NCBI GenBank assembly: GCA_026398715.1
Contig: JAPLSI010000157.1
Span: 1-31,978, forward strand
DNA from: Gammaproteobacteria bacterium
GTDB taxonomy: Bacteria > Pseudomonadota > Gammaproteobacteria > Xanthomonadales > Xanthomonadaceae
Length of the DNA: 31,978 bases
Reading direction: 5' to 3'
Under the pieces are notes generated by a model. The model saw only the letters and a list, made by a program, of their open reading frames with translations, was not told where the DNA came from and searched no databases. Every line of letters begins with the position of its first letter. The first letter of the stretch is position 1. Both the position numbers and the translations under genes were made by a program. Positions 23,645 to 31,392 of the stretch are shown here, in pieces.

Positions 23645-26074
23645 ATGAAAGTCACCGCGAGCAGAATCGAACTGACGGACCCGAAGCTGCGGGCCTTGTG
23701 CCTGGCGATAGCCCTCGCCCTGGCGGTGCCGGCCACGGCATTTGCCCAGCAGGCGAGCGCTCCCCCGCAAACCGGCGCGACGACCGAAGCCACGGCCGAA
23801 GAAGCCGAGCCCCAGGCTGAGCCGCCAGCGACTGCGGCCCAAGCCGACAGCGAAGAGGCTGACGAGGACGAGGAAGCCGACTCCGCGACACCCGGGGAGC
23901 TGTTTTCCATCGAAGACTCCGACGAGCCGGAGAAGCTGAAGGAGCTCATCCAGATCCGCAGCACGTTCGAGCTCGGCGCCTATTACGTCAGCGACGATTC
24001 CTTCCGGTTCGGCCGCTACTCCGGCCTCAATGACCAGGGCATGGCCGCCCTGCTCAATTTCGACATCTACAAGCGCAACGCCTGGGACGCCGACAGCGCC
24101 TGGTACTGGCGCCTCACCGGCAAGGACCTTGGCCTGGACTCACGGGCCGCGGCATTCGAATTCGGCGTGCAGGGCAAGTACAAGGTCGTGGTCGACTACG
24201 ACCAGATCCCCAATTTCCGCAGCGAATCCGGCCAGACGATCTACGACGGTGCCGGCACCGAGACGCTCACGCTGCCCTCCGACTGGGTCGGCAGCGGCAC
24301 GACGGCGGGAATGACCAAGTTGCTGTCGAGCCTCAAGCCCTTCGATCTGAAGACCCAGCGTCGGCGCGTTGGCCTGGGCATCAGCGGTGTGCTGACGCCG
24401 CATTGGGACTACAGCGCCAGCTACAAACACGAGGCCAAGGAAGGCACCCGCACCTTCGGCGCCACGTTCGGCAGCAACGGCGGCAACCCGCGCGCAGTCG
24501 TGATACCCGAGCCGGTCGACTGGACCACCCAGCAGATGGACGCCTCGCTGCGCTATACCAGCAGGAAGTTCCAGTTCGACGTGTCCTATTACGTCTCGCT
24601 GTTCTCGGACCAGAACACGTCCCTGACCTGGGCCAATCCCTACACGATCATCAGCGGTTGGGCCGCGGGCAGTGGCTTCCCGACCGCGGTCGGCCAGGTG
24701 AGCCTACCGCCGGACAACCAGTTCCATCAGCTGAGTTTCAACGCCGGTTACAACTTCTCCGACGCGACCCGGCTCAGCGCCAGTTTCTCCCGCGGCCGCA
24801 TGACCCAGAACGAGACCTTCCTGCCCTACACCAATATTCCTGTGCAAGCGGCCAGCATCACCCAGCCGCTGCCGCGGGATTCCCTGGACGGCCGGATCGA
24901 TACCACCGTGTTCAACCTGCGCCTGTCTTCGCGACCGTCCACGGATTTTTCCTGGAGCGCCTCCTATCGCTATGACGACCGTGACAACCAGACGCCGCGC
25001 GACGAATACGTCTATATCGGCGGCGACTCGACGCTCCAGGACACTACCGCTGCGACCAATCGACGCCGCTACAACGAGCCGTACAGCTTCCGCGAAGAAC
25101 AGCTGAAGGCCGATGCGTCGTACCGGGTCTTCGGCAGCACCGAACTGAGCGCCGGCGTCCAGCGCAGCAAGATCGACCGCACCTACACCGAGCGCGAGCA
25201 GGCCGACGAAGACACTTACCACTTCGGCTTCAGGACGTCCTTCGCGGACACCCTCAATGCCTATCTGCGCTACTCGCACGCGGTGCGCGACGGCTCCACC
25301 TATATCGGCAACGAGCCCTTCCTCAGCGGCTATTCACCCGGTTACACCTCGACCATCGCCGCCGGCTGGGAGAACCACCCCTTGCTGCGCCGCTACTACC
25401 TGGCCAATCGCGACCGTGACTTGTTGAGCGCCGGCATCGAGTTGTCGGCCACCGAGGCATTCGCGCTGAGCGCATCGGTGGATTACGCCAAGGACGACTA
25501 CAACGAGTCGGAAATCGGCCTGATCGACGCCCGCGTCAAGACCGCGACGCTGGATGCGGTTTACGCGCCGTCGCAAACATGGTCCGCCTACGGTTTCGTT
25601 ACGGCCGAGAAGCAGGGCTCGCACCAGGCCGGCTGGAGCTTCGCCGGCGGCGCCAGCCAGATTCCCAACTCCAGCGATCCACGGCGCCAATGGTTCGCTT
25701 ATCATCGGGACCGCATCATCACCAGCGGACTGGGCTTCAAGCGCAGCCTTTATTCGGGACGCGTAGACCTCGGCGTCGACTACCTGCACTCGAAGTCGCG
25801 CAGCGGCCTCGATTTCGCGGTCGGATCGTCATTGCTGACCAAGCCCTTGCCGCGCGACATCTCGCAGCTGGATTCATTCAACATCTACGCCACCTACAAG
25901 CTGCGCGAGAGCTTCTCGCTGCGGATGAGTTATTGGTACGAGCGCTATCACTCCACCGACTGGGCCGTGGATGGTGTCGCGGTCAACCAGGTCGCCAACG
26001 TTATCCTGCTGGGCGAGGACAGCCCGGACTACCGGGAAAACGTCGTCTCCCTGTCGGTGCTCTACCGCTTCTGA
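23645..26074 (+). CDS. MtrB/PioB-family outer-membrane beta-barrel protein
   Basis: An 809-residue outer-membrane protein. The signal peptide is about residues 1-34 (cleavage after AFA), followed by an acidic Ala/Glu/Asp-rich segment (about 37-85) and then alternating amphipathic strands to a C-terminal Phe (LSVLYRF), as expected for a barrel inserted by BAM. Repeated barrel phrases such as YWRLTGKDLGLDSRAAAFEFG are typical of decaheme-associated MtrB/PioB porins, which sheath the decaheme cytochrome. The mature protein has no cysteine, so the N-terminal CXXC of Shewanella MtrB is absent. GAGG lies 9 nt before the ATG, and the gene starts 35 nt after the cytochrome stop. MtoB- or DmsF-type roles are the same family; electron direction is not readable. 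Confidence 0.9.
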   Translation: MKVTASRIELTDPKLRALCLAIALALAVPATAFAQQASAPPQTGATTEATAEEAEPQAEPPATAAQADSEEADEDEEADSATPGELFSIEDSDEPEKLKELIQIRSTFELGAYYVSDDSFRFGRYSGLNDQGMAALLNFDIYKRNAWDADSAWYWRLTGKDLGLDSRAAAFEFGVQGKYKVVVDYDQIPNFRSESGQTIYDGAGTETLTLPSDWVGSGTTAGMTKLLSSLKPFDLKTQRRRVGLGISGVLTPHWDYSASYKHEAKEGTRTFGATFGSNGGNPRAVVIPEPVDWTTQQMDASLRYTSRKFQFDVSYYVSLFSDQNTSLTWANPYTIISGWAAGSGFPTAVGQVSLPPDNQFHQLSFNAGYNFSDATRLSASFSRGRMTQNETFLPYTNIPVQAASITQPLPRDSLDGRIDTTVFNLRLSSRPSTDFSWSASYRYDDRDNQTPRDEYVYIGGDSTLQDTTAATNRRRYNEPYSFREEQLKADASYRVFGSTELSAGVQRSKIDRTYTEREQADEDTYHFGFRTSFADTLNAYLRYSHAVRDGSTYIGNEPFLSGYSPGYTSTIAAGWENHPLLRRYYLANRDRDLLSAGIELSATEAFALSASVDYAKDDYNESEIGLIDARVKTATLDAVYAPSQTWSAYGFVTAEKQGSHQAGWSFAGGASQIPNSSDPRRQWFAYHRDRIITSGLGFKRSLYSGRVDLGVDYLHSKSRSGLDFAVGSSLLTKPLPRDISQLDSFNIYATYKLRESFSLRMSYWYERYHSTDWAVDGVAVNQVANVILLGEDSPDYRENVVSLSVLYRF

Positions 26075-26199
26075 ACGCCACCCCATCCGGACGCCATGAG
26101 CATGCTGCAGGCCGCGATTGCCGTGATACGGTGCCAAAGTTCCTGGTCGGTCGGCCGGAAGCGGGATTCACAGACACATTCTTCATCAAGAGGTAGCGC

Positions 26200-26544
26200 A
26201 TGAAAAACCTGAATATTGCGGTGCTCGCCGGTTCCTTGTTTCTCGCGCTGGCGGCCATCAACCCGGCCCAAGCCGCGGTCGACGAGGTCCAGGCCAAGCA
26301 ACTGCTCACCGACAACAAGTGCACGAAGTGCCATTCTGCCACCAAGACCAAGTCCGGGCCGTCTTGGACGAAGGTCGCCGCCAAGTACAAGGGCAAGGCC
26401 GATGGTGAGAAGAAGATCATCACCAACATCACCACCGGGCCAATGGTGAAGCTCGATGACGGCACCAAGGAAGAGCACAAGATCATCAAGACCAAGGATC
26501 CGGTAGCGCTCAAGAACCTGGCGCAGTGGATCCTGGCGCACTGA
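26200..26544 (+). CDS. Small periplasmic monoheme cytochrome c
   Basis: A 114-residue class I cytochrome c. The signal peptide is residues 1-25 (AQA|A cleavage). The single heme site is CTKCH, Cys41 to His45. GPMVKLDDG offers a likely axial methionine, and the C-terminal helix ends LAQWILAH, as in c551/c552-like proteins. It probably shuttles electrons between the membrane-bound nonaheme/b-type cytochrome and the decaheme protein. A good ribosome-binding sequence (AGAGG, 6 nt before the ATG) supports the start. A 125-nt spacer separates it from the porin gene; I see no clear terminator or promoter there. Confidence 0.9.
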   Translation: MKNLNIAVLAGSLFLALAAINPAQAAVDEVQAKQLLTDNKCTKCHSATKTKSGPSWTKVAAKYKGKADGEKKIITNITTGPMVKLDDGTKEEHKIIKTKDPVALKNLAQWILAH

Positions 26545-26631
26545 TCAGAGAGGGGCCCGACGGGCATGGCTTGCCGCCACATTCAGGCATTGGAATGGCG
26601 TGACGCCATGTCCGTTCGGAGAACTGCAATA

Positions 26632-28554
26632 ATGTTTCTCAGCAGACTGGCAACAGGCTTTTTGGTCGCGGTGCTCGCTCTCACCGCCAGCGCCGCAAGT
26701 GGCGCAATCGCCCCCGACGAAGTCCCGGAGGCCAAGCTCGACAACCCGACCTGCCTTTCATGCCATGACAGTGCCAAGGGCCCGATCGAGGTGCCCGGGC
26801 CCGATGAGGAAACCCGCCCGCTTCGCGCCGTCGACCACCAAGGCTTCGCCTCCAGCGTGCACTCCGACATGCAGTGCGTTTCCTGCCACGTGGAGATCAC
26901 CGACAGCGTCGCCAACCACAAGAAGATCAGCGGCGCCCGGCCGCCTGATTGCGTCCAATGCCACACCAAGCTCCAGCAGGCCGCAACGCGGAAGGACCCG
27001 ACCGCCGACCAACCGCTGATGCGGACCATCGCCGAGAACATCGAAAGCTACAAGGCTTCCTTCCACGCGCGCCCCAATGCCGACGAGCCGGGCAAGCCGA
27101 ACGCGACATGCAACGACTGCCACGACACCCATACCTTCAATGTGCCGCCCGCTGGTTCCGCCAAGCGCACCAAGTGGCGGCTCGGGATTTCTGAACTGTG
27201 CGGCACGTGCCACGAAGAACAACTGGAAACCTGGACTGCCTCGGTGCATGGCCGGGAAGTCACCCAGAAGCACAACCCGAAGGCCGCAGTCTGCACCGAC
27301 TGCCACACCTCGCACGACATCAAGCGCAGTTCCTCGGCCGAGGCCAAGCTGGCGATCACCGCCAACTGCGGCGACTGCCACGATGATCGCTACGCCTCTT
27401 ACAAGGCCACCTACCACGGCAAGATCGCCACGCTCGGCTACGGCGAGACGGCGAAGTGCTTCGATTGCCATGGCAGCCACGACATCGAGCCGTCCAGCAA
27501 TCCCGATGCCATGATGCATCCGGACAACCGGCTGGAGTCCTGCCAGGACTGCCATAGCGGCAGGAAAGAAGTGGCCCTGGCGACGGCCGGGTTCGTCAGT
27601 TTCAACCCGCACGGCACCACCGACAATTTCGACAAGTATCCCCAGATCTGGATCGCCAACCAGATCATGGTCCAGCTGCTGGTCGGGACCTTCGCGTTCT
27701 TCTGGCTGCACACGATCCTGTGGTTCTATCGCGAGTACAAGGAGCGCCAGCAGCGCAAGAACCAGCCGCACGTGAAGATGGCTGGCCTGTCGGAGCTACC
27801 CGCCGCGCTGCAGGGCAAGCACTTCCGCCGCTTCAGCCGCACCTGGCGCATCGCCCACTTCATCTTCGCGGTCAGCCTGATGATCCTGACGCTGACCGGC
27901 ATACCCTTGTTCTATCCGGATGCGCCCTGGGCCAAGCCGCTGATGACGCTACTGGGTGGACCGCACATCGCGGGCATCATCCATCGGGTCAATGCGGTGA
28001 TCTTCGCCAGCGTATTCTTCTGGCACCTGTTCTACATGGCGGCAAAAAACGGACGGAACTGGAGGAACTTCAAGATCTTCGGACCGAATTCGCTGATCCC
28101 CGGCCTGCAGGACCTCAAGGACATCGTCTCGATGTTCAAGTGGTTCGTCGGCAAGGGCCCGCGGCCGGTATTCGACCGCTGGACCTACTGGGAGAAGTTC
28201 GACTACTGGGCACCGTTCTGGGGCGTCACCATCATCGGCGCCAGCGGCCTGGTGATGTGGATCCCCTACTTCACCGCGCAGTACCTGCCGGGCTGGGTGT
28301 TCAATGTCGCGCCGATCTTCCATGGCGAAGAAGCCTTCCTGGCGGTGGTCTTCCTGTTCACCGTGCACTTCTTCAACAACCACTTCCGTCCGGACAAGTT
28401 CCCGCTGGATCGGGTGATGTTCACCGGCACCATGACGATGGACGAGTTCATGCATCAGCATCCGCTGCAATATCAGCGGTTGCTGGCGTCCGGCGAACTG
28501 GAACAGCATCTGGTCGAAGCGCCGTCGAAGGGATTGGTGAGGTTCTCCACCTAG
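26632..28554 (+). CDS. Nonaheme cytochrome c fused to a b-type cytochrome membrane domain (quinone-reactive)
   Basis: A 640-residue protein (to the first stop) with a signal sequence (about 1-25), nine CXXCH heme sites between Cys41 (CLSCH) and Cys304 (CQDCH), and a C-terminal membrane part (about 345-600). The latter has five helices, including IMVQLLVGTFAFFWLHTILW, AHFIFAVSLMILTLTGIPLF, IHRVNAVIFASVFFWHLFYM and FLAVVFLFTVHFFNNHF, with histidines suited to b-heme ligation as in formate dehydrogenase/cytochrome b561-type subunits. It should exchange electrons between the quinone pool and the periplasm, the role CymA plays in Shewanella. The ATG at 26632 has GGAGA 9 nt upstream; in-frame ATGs at 26566 and 26608 are alternatives. 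The first stop (TAG 28552-28554) is followed in frame by 24 codons for another membrane helix. Confidence 0.88.
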   Translation: MFLSRLATGFLVAVLALTASAASGAIAPDEVPEAKLDNPTCLSCHDSAKGPIEVPGPDEETRPLRAVDHQGFASSVHSDMQCVSCHVEITDSVANHKKISGARPPDCVQCHTKLQQAATRKDPTADQPLMRTIAENIESYKASFHARPNADEPGKPNATCNDCHDTHTFNVPPAGSAKRTKWRLGISELCGTCHEEQLETWTASVHGREVTQKHNPKAAVCTDCHTSHDIKRSSSAEAKLAITANCGDCHDDRYASYKATYHGKIATLGYGETAKCFDCHGSHDIEPSSNPDAMMHPDNRLESCQDCHSGRKEVALATAGFVSFNPHGTTDNFDKYPQIWIANQIMVQLLVGTFAFFWLHTILWFYREYKERQQRKNQPHVKMAGLSELPAALQGKHFRRFSRTWRIAHFIFAVSLMILTLTGIPLFYPDAPWAKPLMTLLGGPHIAGIIHRVNAVIFASVFFWHLFYMAAKNGRNWRNFKIFGPNSLIPGLQDLKDIVSMFKWFVGKGPRPVFDRWTYWEKFDYWAPFWGVTIIGASGLVMWIPYFTAQYLPGWVFNVAPIFHGEEAFLAVVFLFTVHFFNNHFRPDKFPLDRVMFTGTMTMDEFMHQHPLQYQRLLASGELEQHLVEAPSKGLVRFST

Positions 28555-28629
28555 CTCGGCTTCATCCTGATCATCATCGGGCTGAGCTTGCTGACGCTGG
28601 TTGGGATCGGCTTCTTCACCAGCCACTAG
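28555..28629 (+). other. In-frame 24-codon extension after the TAG of the nonaheme cytochrome gene, encoding a membrane helix
   Basis: Directly after TAG 28552-28554, and in the same frame, 24 sense codons run to a second TAG at 28627-28629. They encode LGFILIIIGLSLLTLVGIG and then FFTSH, an uninterrupted hydrophobic helix with a polar end. Codons keep the high GC third positions of the gene. Such a segment would be a natural last helix of the b-type domain, so the first TAG looks like a nonsense change in (or a read-through point of) a longer ancestral gene, or a sequence error. It could also be chance, but hydrophobicity over the whole length and the frame make that less likely. Confidence 0.6.
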
Positions 28630-28702
28630 CGGGCCGGCATTGCGAAAGGAAACTGCCCCCAAAAAAGCGCAGAAGAACACGGCTTGATACCATGGCGACT
28701 GC

Positions 28703-29335
28703 ATGAACCCATCCATCTCCGAAACCGTTCCCCTACTTGAATGCCGGGGCCTGTGCTTTTCACGCAATGAAGAACTGATTTTCGGTCCACTGGATTTCCG
28801 CCTCGGTGCCGGCGAGGCGCTGATGGTGCTGGGCGGCAACGGCAGCGGCAAGACCACCCTGTTGCGCGTACTGGCTGGCTTGCTGGCGGCGGGTTCAGGC
28901 GAGGTGCGCTTCGGCCAGCGCCTGGTCGACCAGGGCCATCTCGCCCGCGGCTGCGCCTTCCTGGGCCATCTGCCCGGCCACAAGGGCGAATTGAGCGCGC
29001 TGGAAAACCTGCGCTTTACCGCCGCGATGCAGAACTCGGCACTGCCGCCCGAACGTGCACTGGCCGAAGTAGGCCTGGCCGGCTTCGAAGACAACCTGGC
29101 GCGACGCCTGTCGGCGGGACAAAACAAGCGGCTCGCGCTAGCCAGGCTGCGCCTGTCGCCTGCCCCTTTGTGGCTGCTCGACGAGCCCTACGCCAACCTC
29201 GACCTGGACGGCATCGCCCTGGTCAATCGCCTGATATCGAGCCACCTCGAAAAGGGCGGCGCCACCTTGCTGACCACCCACGGCGCCTATGCCGCGCCAC
29301 CCGTGCCGATCCGGACACTGGACCTGGCCGCATGA
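28703..29335 (+). CDS. ccmA: Heme exporter ATP-binding protein CcmA
   Basis: A 210-residue ABC ATPase of the size of E. coli CcmA. Walker A with Lys50 ([18 protein letters not shown]), the signature [14 protein letters not shown] and Walker [13 protein letters not shown] are all intact, and the short form without an extra domain is typical of CcmA. With CcmB and CcmC it forms the complex that releases holo-CcmE for cytochrome c maturation. The start ATG at 28703 lies 73 nt after the second TAG of the preceding gene. The stop overlaps ccmB by 4 nt (ATGA). Placement right after three c-type cytochrome genes suggests shared expression, although no promoter could be excluded in the gap. Confidence 0.95.
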   Translation: MNPSISETVPLLECRGLCFSRNEELIFGPLDFRLGAGEALMVLGGNGSGKTTLLRVLAGLLAAGSGEVRFGQRLVDQGHLARGCAFLGHLPGHKGELSALENLRFTAAMQNSALPPERALAEVGLAGFEDNLARRLSAGQNKRLALARLRLSPAPLWLLDEPYANLDLDGIALVNRLISSHLEKGGATLLTTHGAYAAPPVPIRTLDLAA

Positions 29336-30033
29336 GCGCGATCACCCCCTCGCTCGCGCCCAGCCTGATGGCCTGCGCCCGCGCCCAGTTGGAGCGCGAC
29401 CTGCGCCTGGTCTGGCGGCGCCGCAGCGACACCATGCAGCCCATGCTGTTTGCCCTGATGGTGATCGCGTTGTTTCCGCTGCCCCTGGGCAGCGAGTCGC
29501 CCATGCTCGCCCGCATCGCCCCCGGCGTCCTGTGGGTTGCGGTGCTCCTCGCCGGCCTGCTCACCCTCGATTCCCTGTTCCGCAGCGACCTGGAAGACGG
29601 CAGCCTCGAACAACTGCTGCTAAGTCCGGTGCCGCTCGCCTGGCTGATCGCGATGCGCGTTGCCGTGCACTGGACCGTGACCTCGCTTCCCCTGCTGGTG
29701 TTGACGCCTTTTTTTGCCGAATTGCTGCAGCTTCCCCGCGACTTGCTCGCACCATTGATGTTGTCCCTCGCGCTGGGTACGCCCTTGCTCAGCCTGATCG
29801 GCGCCGTCGTGGCTGCGTTGACGGTCGGAATCCGGCGCTCTGGTATGCTTTTGGCCGTGTTGGCGCTGCCCCTCTTCCTCCCCGTCCTTGTGTTCGGCGC
29901 TGGTGCGGTTTCAGCTGCCGCGCAAGGCCTGCCATGGATAGGCGCCATCTACCTGTTGGCCGCAGGACTGGCTGGCTGCCTGGTCCTCGCGCCCCTCGCC
30001 GCCGCCACTGCCCTGCGCATCGCACTCACCTGA
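29332..30033 (+). CDS. ccmB: Heme exporter membrane protein CcmB
   Basis: A 233-residue polytopic protein with six hydrophobic segments. CcmB family features are the N-terminal amphipathic region [18 protein letters not shown], then [19 protein letters not shown], and the phrase [20 protein letters not shown], which is highly characteristic. It is the membrane partner of CcmA in the System I cytochrome c maturation complex. The ATG at 29332 overlaps the ccmA stop. E. coli CcmB is about 220 residues, so the length fits. Confidence 0.94.
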   Translation: MSAITPSLAPSLMACARAQLERDLRLVWRRRSDTMQPMLFALMVIALFPLPLGSESPMLARIAPGVLWVAVLLAGLLTLDSLFRSDLEDGSLEQLLLSPVPLAWLIAMRVAVHWTVTSLPLLVLTPFFAELLQLPRDLLAPLMLSLALGTPLLSLIGAVVAALTVGIRRSGMLLAVLALPLFLPVLVFGAGAVSAAAQGLPWIGAIYLLAAGLAGCLVLAPLAAATALRIALT

Positions 30034-30048
30034 CCGGTTGACTGACCC

Positions 30049-30807
30049 TTGAATCGCCTCATCCTCTGGTTCAACAAGACGGGCTCGCCGCCCACCTTCG
30101 ACCGCTTCACGGCCCGTTGGGCGCCGTGGTCGTTCGCCGCCGCCTTCCTCCTGCTGGCCATCGGCATCTACGGCGCGCTGTATTCCGTGCCCGCCGACTA
30201 CAAGCAGGGAGAGAGCTTTCGCATTCTCTACATCCACGTGCCGGCGGCATGGATGAGCCTGTTCATTTTCGTCGTCATGGCCGCACAGGCCGTCATCGCA
30301 TTGGTCTGGCGCATCAAGGCCTGCGAAAACCTCGCCATGGCATGCGCACCAGTGGGTGCGGCCTTCACACTCATTACGCTGGCCAGCGGCTCGATCTGGG
30401 GCAAGCCGACCTGGGGCACGTGGTGGACCTGGGATCCGCGACTCACCTCGGAACTCGTATTGTTGTTCCTCTACGTCGGCGTCATCGGCCTGTACAACGC
30501 CATCGAGGATCGCCGCGCCGCCGCCCGCGCCGCGTGCTTCCTGGCGCTGATCGGGCTGGTCAACGTGCCGATCGTGCACTTCGCCGTCCAATGGTGGAAC
30601 ACCTTGCACCAGGGCGAAACCATTCGCCTCATCGGCCCGTCGAAGATGGACCCGAGCATGATGTGGCCGCTGATCGCCACCGCGCTCGGCACGAAATTCT
30701 GGTTCCTCGGCTCCCTGTTGCAACGTGCACGCGCGTTGAACCTGGAACAGGAATCAGGCAAGGACTGGGTCCGCAACAACGTGGGGATGACTACCGGTGA
30801 ACATTGA
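30049..30807 (+). CDS. ccmC: Heme handling protein CcmC
   Basis: A 252-residue membrane protein of the heme handling family, with six helices. The tryptophan-rich WWD motif is visible as GKPTWGTWWTWDPRLTSELVL, and histidines near IHVPAAWMS and VHFAVQWWNTLHQG fit the heme ligands. CcmC loads heme onto CcmE. The start must be TTG at 30049: an in-frame stop (TGA 30043-30045) lies two codons upstream and the next ATG would remove the first helix. Its stop falls 11 nt inside ccmD. Confidence 0.95.
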   Translation: MNRLILWFNKTGSPPTFDRFTARWAPWSFAAAFLLLAIGIYGALYSVPADYKQGESFRILYIHVPAAWMSLFIFVVMAAQAVIALVWRIKACENLAMACAPVGAAFTLITLASGSIWGKPTWGTWWTWDPRLTSELVLLFLYVGVIGLYNAIEDRRAAARAACFLALIGLVNVPIVHFAVQWWNTLHQGETIRLIGPSKMDPSMMWPLIATALGTKFWFLGSLLQRARALNLEQESGKDWVRNNVGMTTGEH

Positions 30808-30943
30808 TTACGTGCGCTTCGCCTATGCGGTGTTCGCGGTCGTACTGGCTTGGGACTACCTCGCGCCGCGCATCAAGCTGGCACAAGTACGGCGTGCGAT
30901 AGCGCTGCGCGTCCGTCGCGAACAGGCAAAGAAATCCACATGA
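30797..30943 (+). CDS. ccmD: Heme exporter protein CcmD
   Basis: A short gene of 48 codons starting at GTG 30797 within the end of ccmC (11-nt overlap) and ending 4 nt inside ccmE (ATGA). The product has one N-terminal membrane helix (VRFAYAVFAVVLAWDYLAP) and a basic cytoplasmic tail (QVRRAIALRVRREQAKK), the standard CcmD layout. CcmD is required for release of holo-CcmE from the CcmABC complex. It is shorter than the E. coli protein (69), which is common in this poorly conserved family. Position between ccmC and ccmE is the strongest evidence. Confidence 0.88.
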   Translation: MNIDYVRFAYAVFAVVLAWDYLAPRIKLAQVRRAIALRVRREQAKKST

Positions 30944-31392
30944 ACCCGACAAGAAAGCGTCGCATCGCATTGATCGTACTCATCCTGGCCGCCGCTGCGG
31001 TTGCCGGCACCTTCATCGTGCTGGCGTTGCAGGAAAACCTGACCTACCTGCACACGCCTACCGATGTGCGCGAAGGCTCGGCCCCGCGCGACGCGCGCTT
31101 CCGCCTGGGTGGCGTGGTCTGCGAGGGCAGCGTGCGTCGGACCGACGGCACCCTGGACGTGCATTTCGCGGTGACCGACCGCATTCGCCAGGTGCCGGTA
31201 ACCTACAACGGCATCCTGCCCGACATGTTCCGCGAAGGAACCAGCATCATCGCCACCGGACGAATGGAAGGTGAAGGTTTCGTCGCCAGCGAAGTGCTGG
31301 CAAAGCACGATGAAACCTACATGCCCAGGGAAGTGGCGGACGCAATGGCGAAGGGCATCGCCATGCATACGACCAGCTGCGGGGCCAACTGA
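30940..31392 (+). CDS. ccmE: Heme chaperone CcmE
   Basis: A 150-residue membrane-anchored periplasmic heme chaperone. After a basic start (MNPTRKRR) comes one membrane anchor (about 9-29, IALIVLILAAAAVAGTFIVL), then the OB-fold domain with FRLGGVVCEGSVRR and VPVTYNGILPDMFREG. The covalent heme-binding histidine is His123 in LAKHDETYMP, matching the conserved HxxxY context. It carries heme from CcmC to CcmF/H for attachment to CXXCH sites. The ATG at 30940 overlaps the ccmD stop; ccmF starts directly after its own stop. Confidence 0.95.
   Translation: MNPTRKRRIALIVLILAAAAVAGTFIVLALQENLTYLHTPTDVREGSAPRDARFRLGGVVCEGSVRRTDGTLDVHFAVTDRIRQVPVTYNGILPDMFREGTSIIATGRMEGEGFVASEVLAKHDETYMPREVADAMAKGIAMHTTSCGAN

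Noticed and set aside
27720..28706. Plus-strand frame of 328 codons across the cytochrome b domain and the ccmA start
   Set aside because: It is an out-of-frame shadow of the b-type domain, with no membrane pattern or motif of its own.
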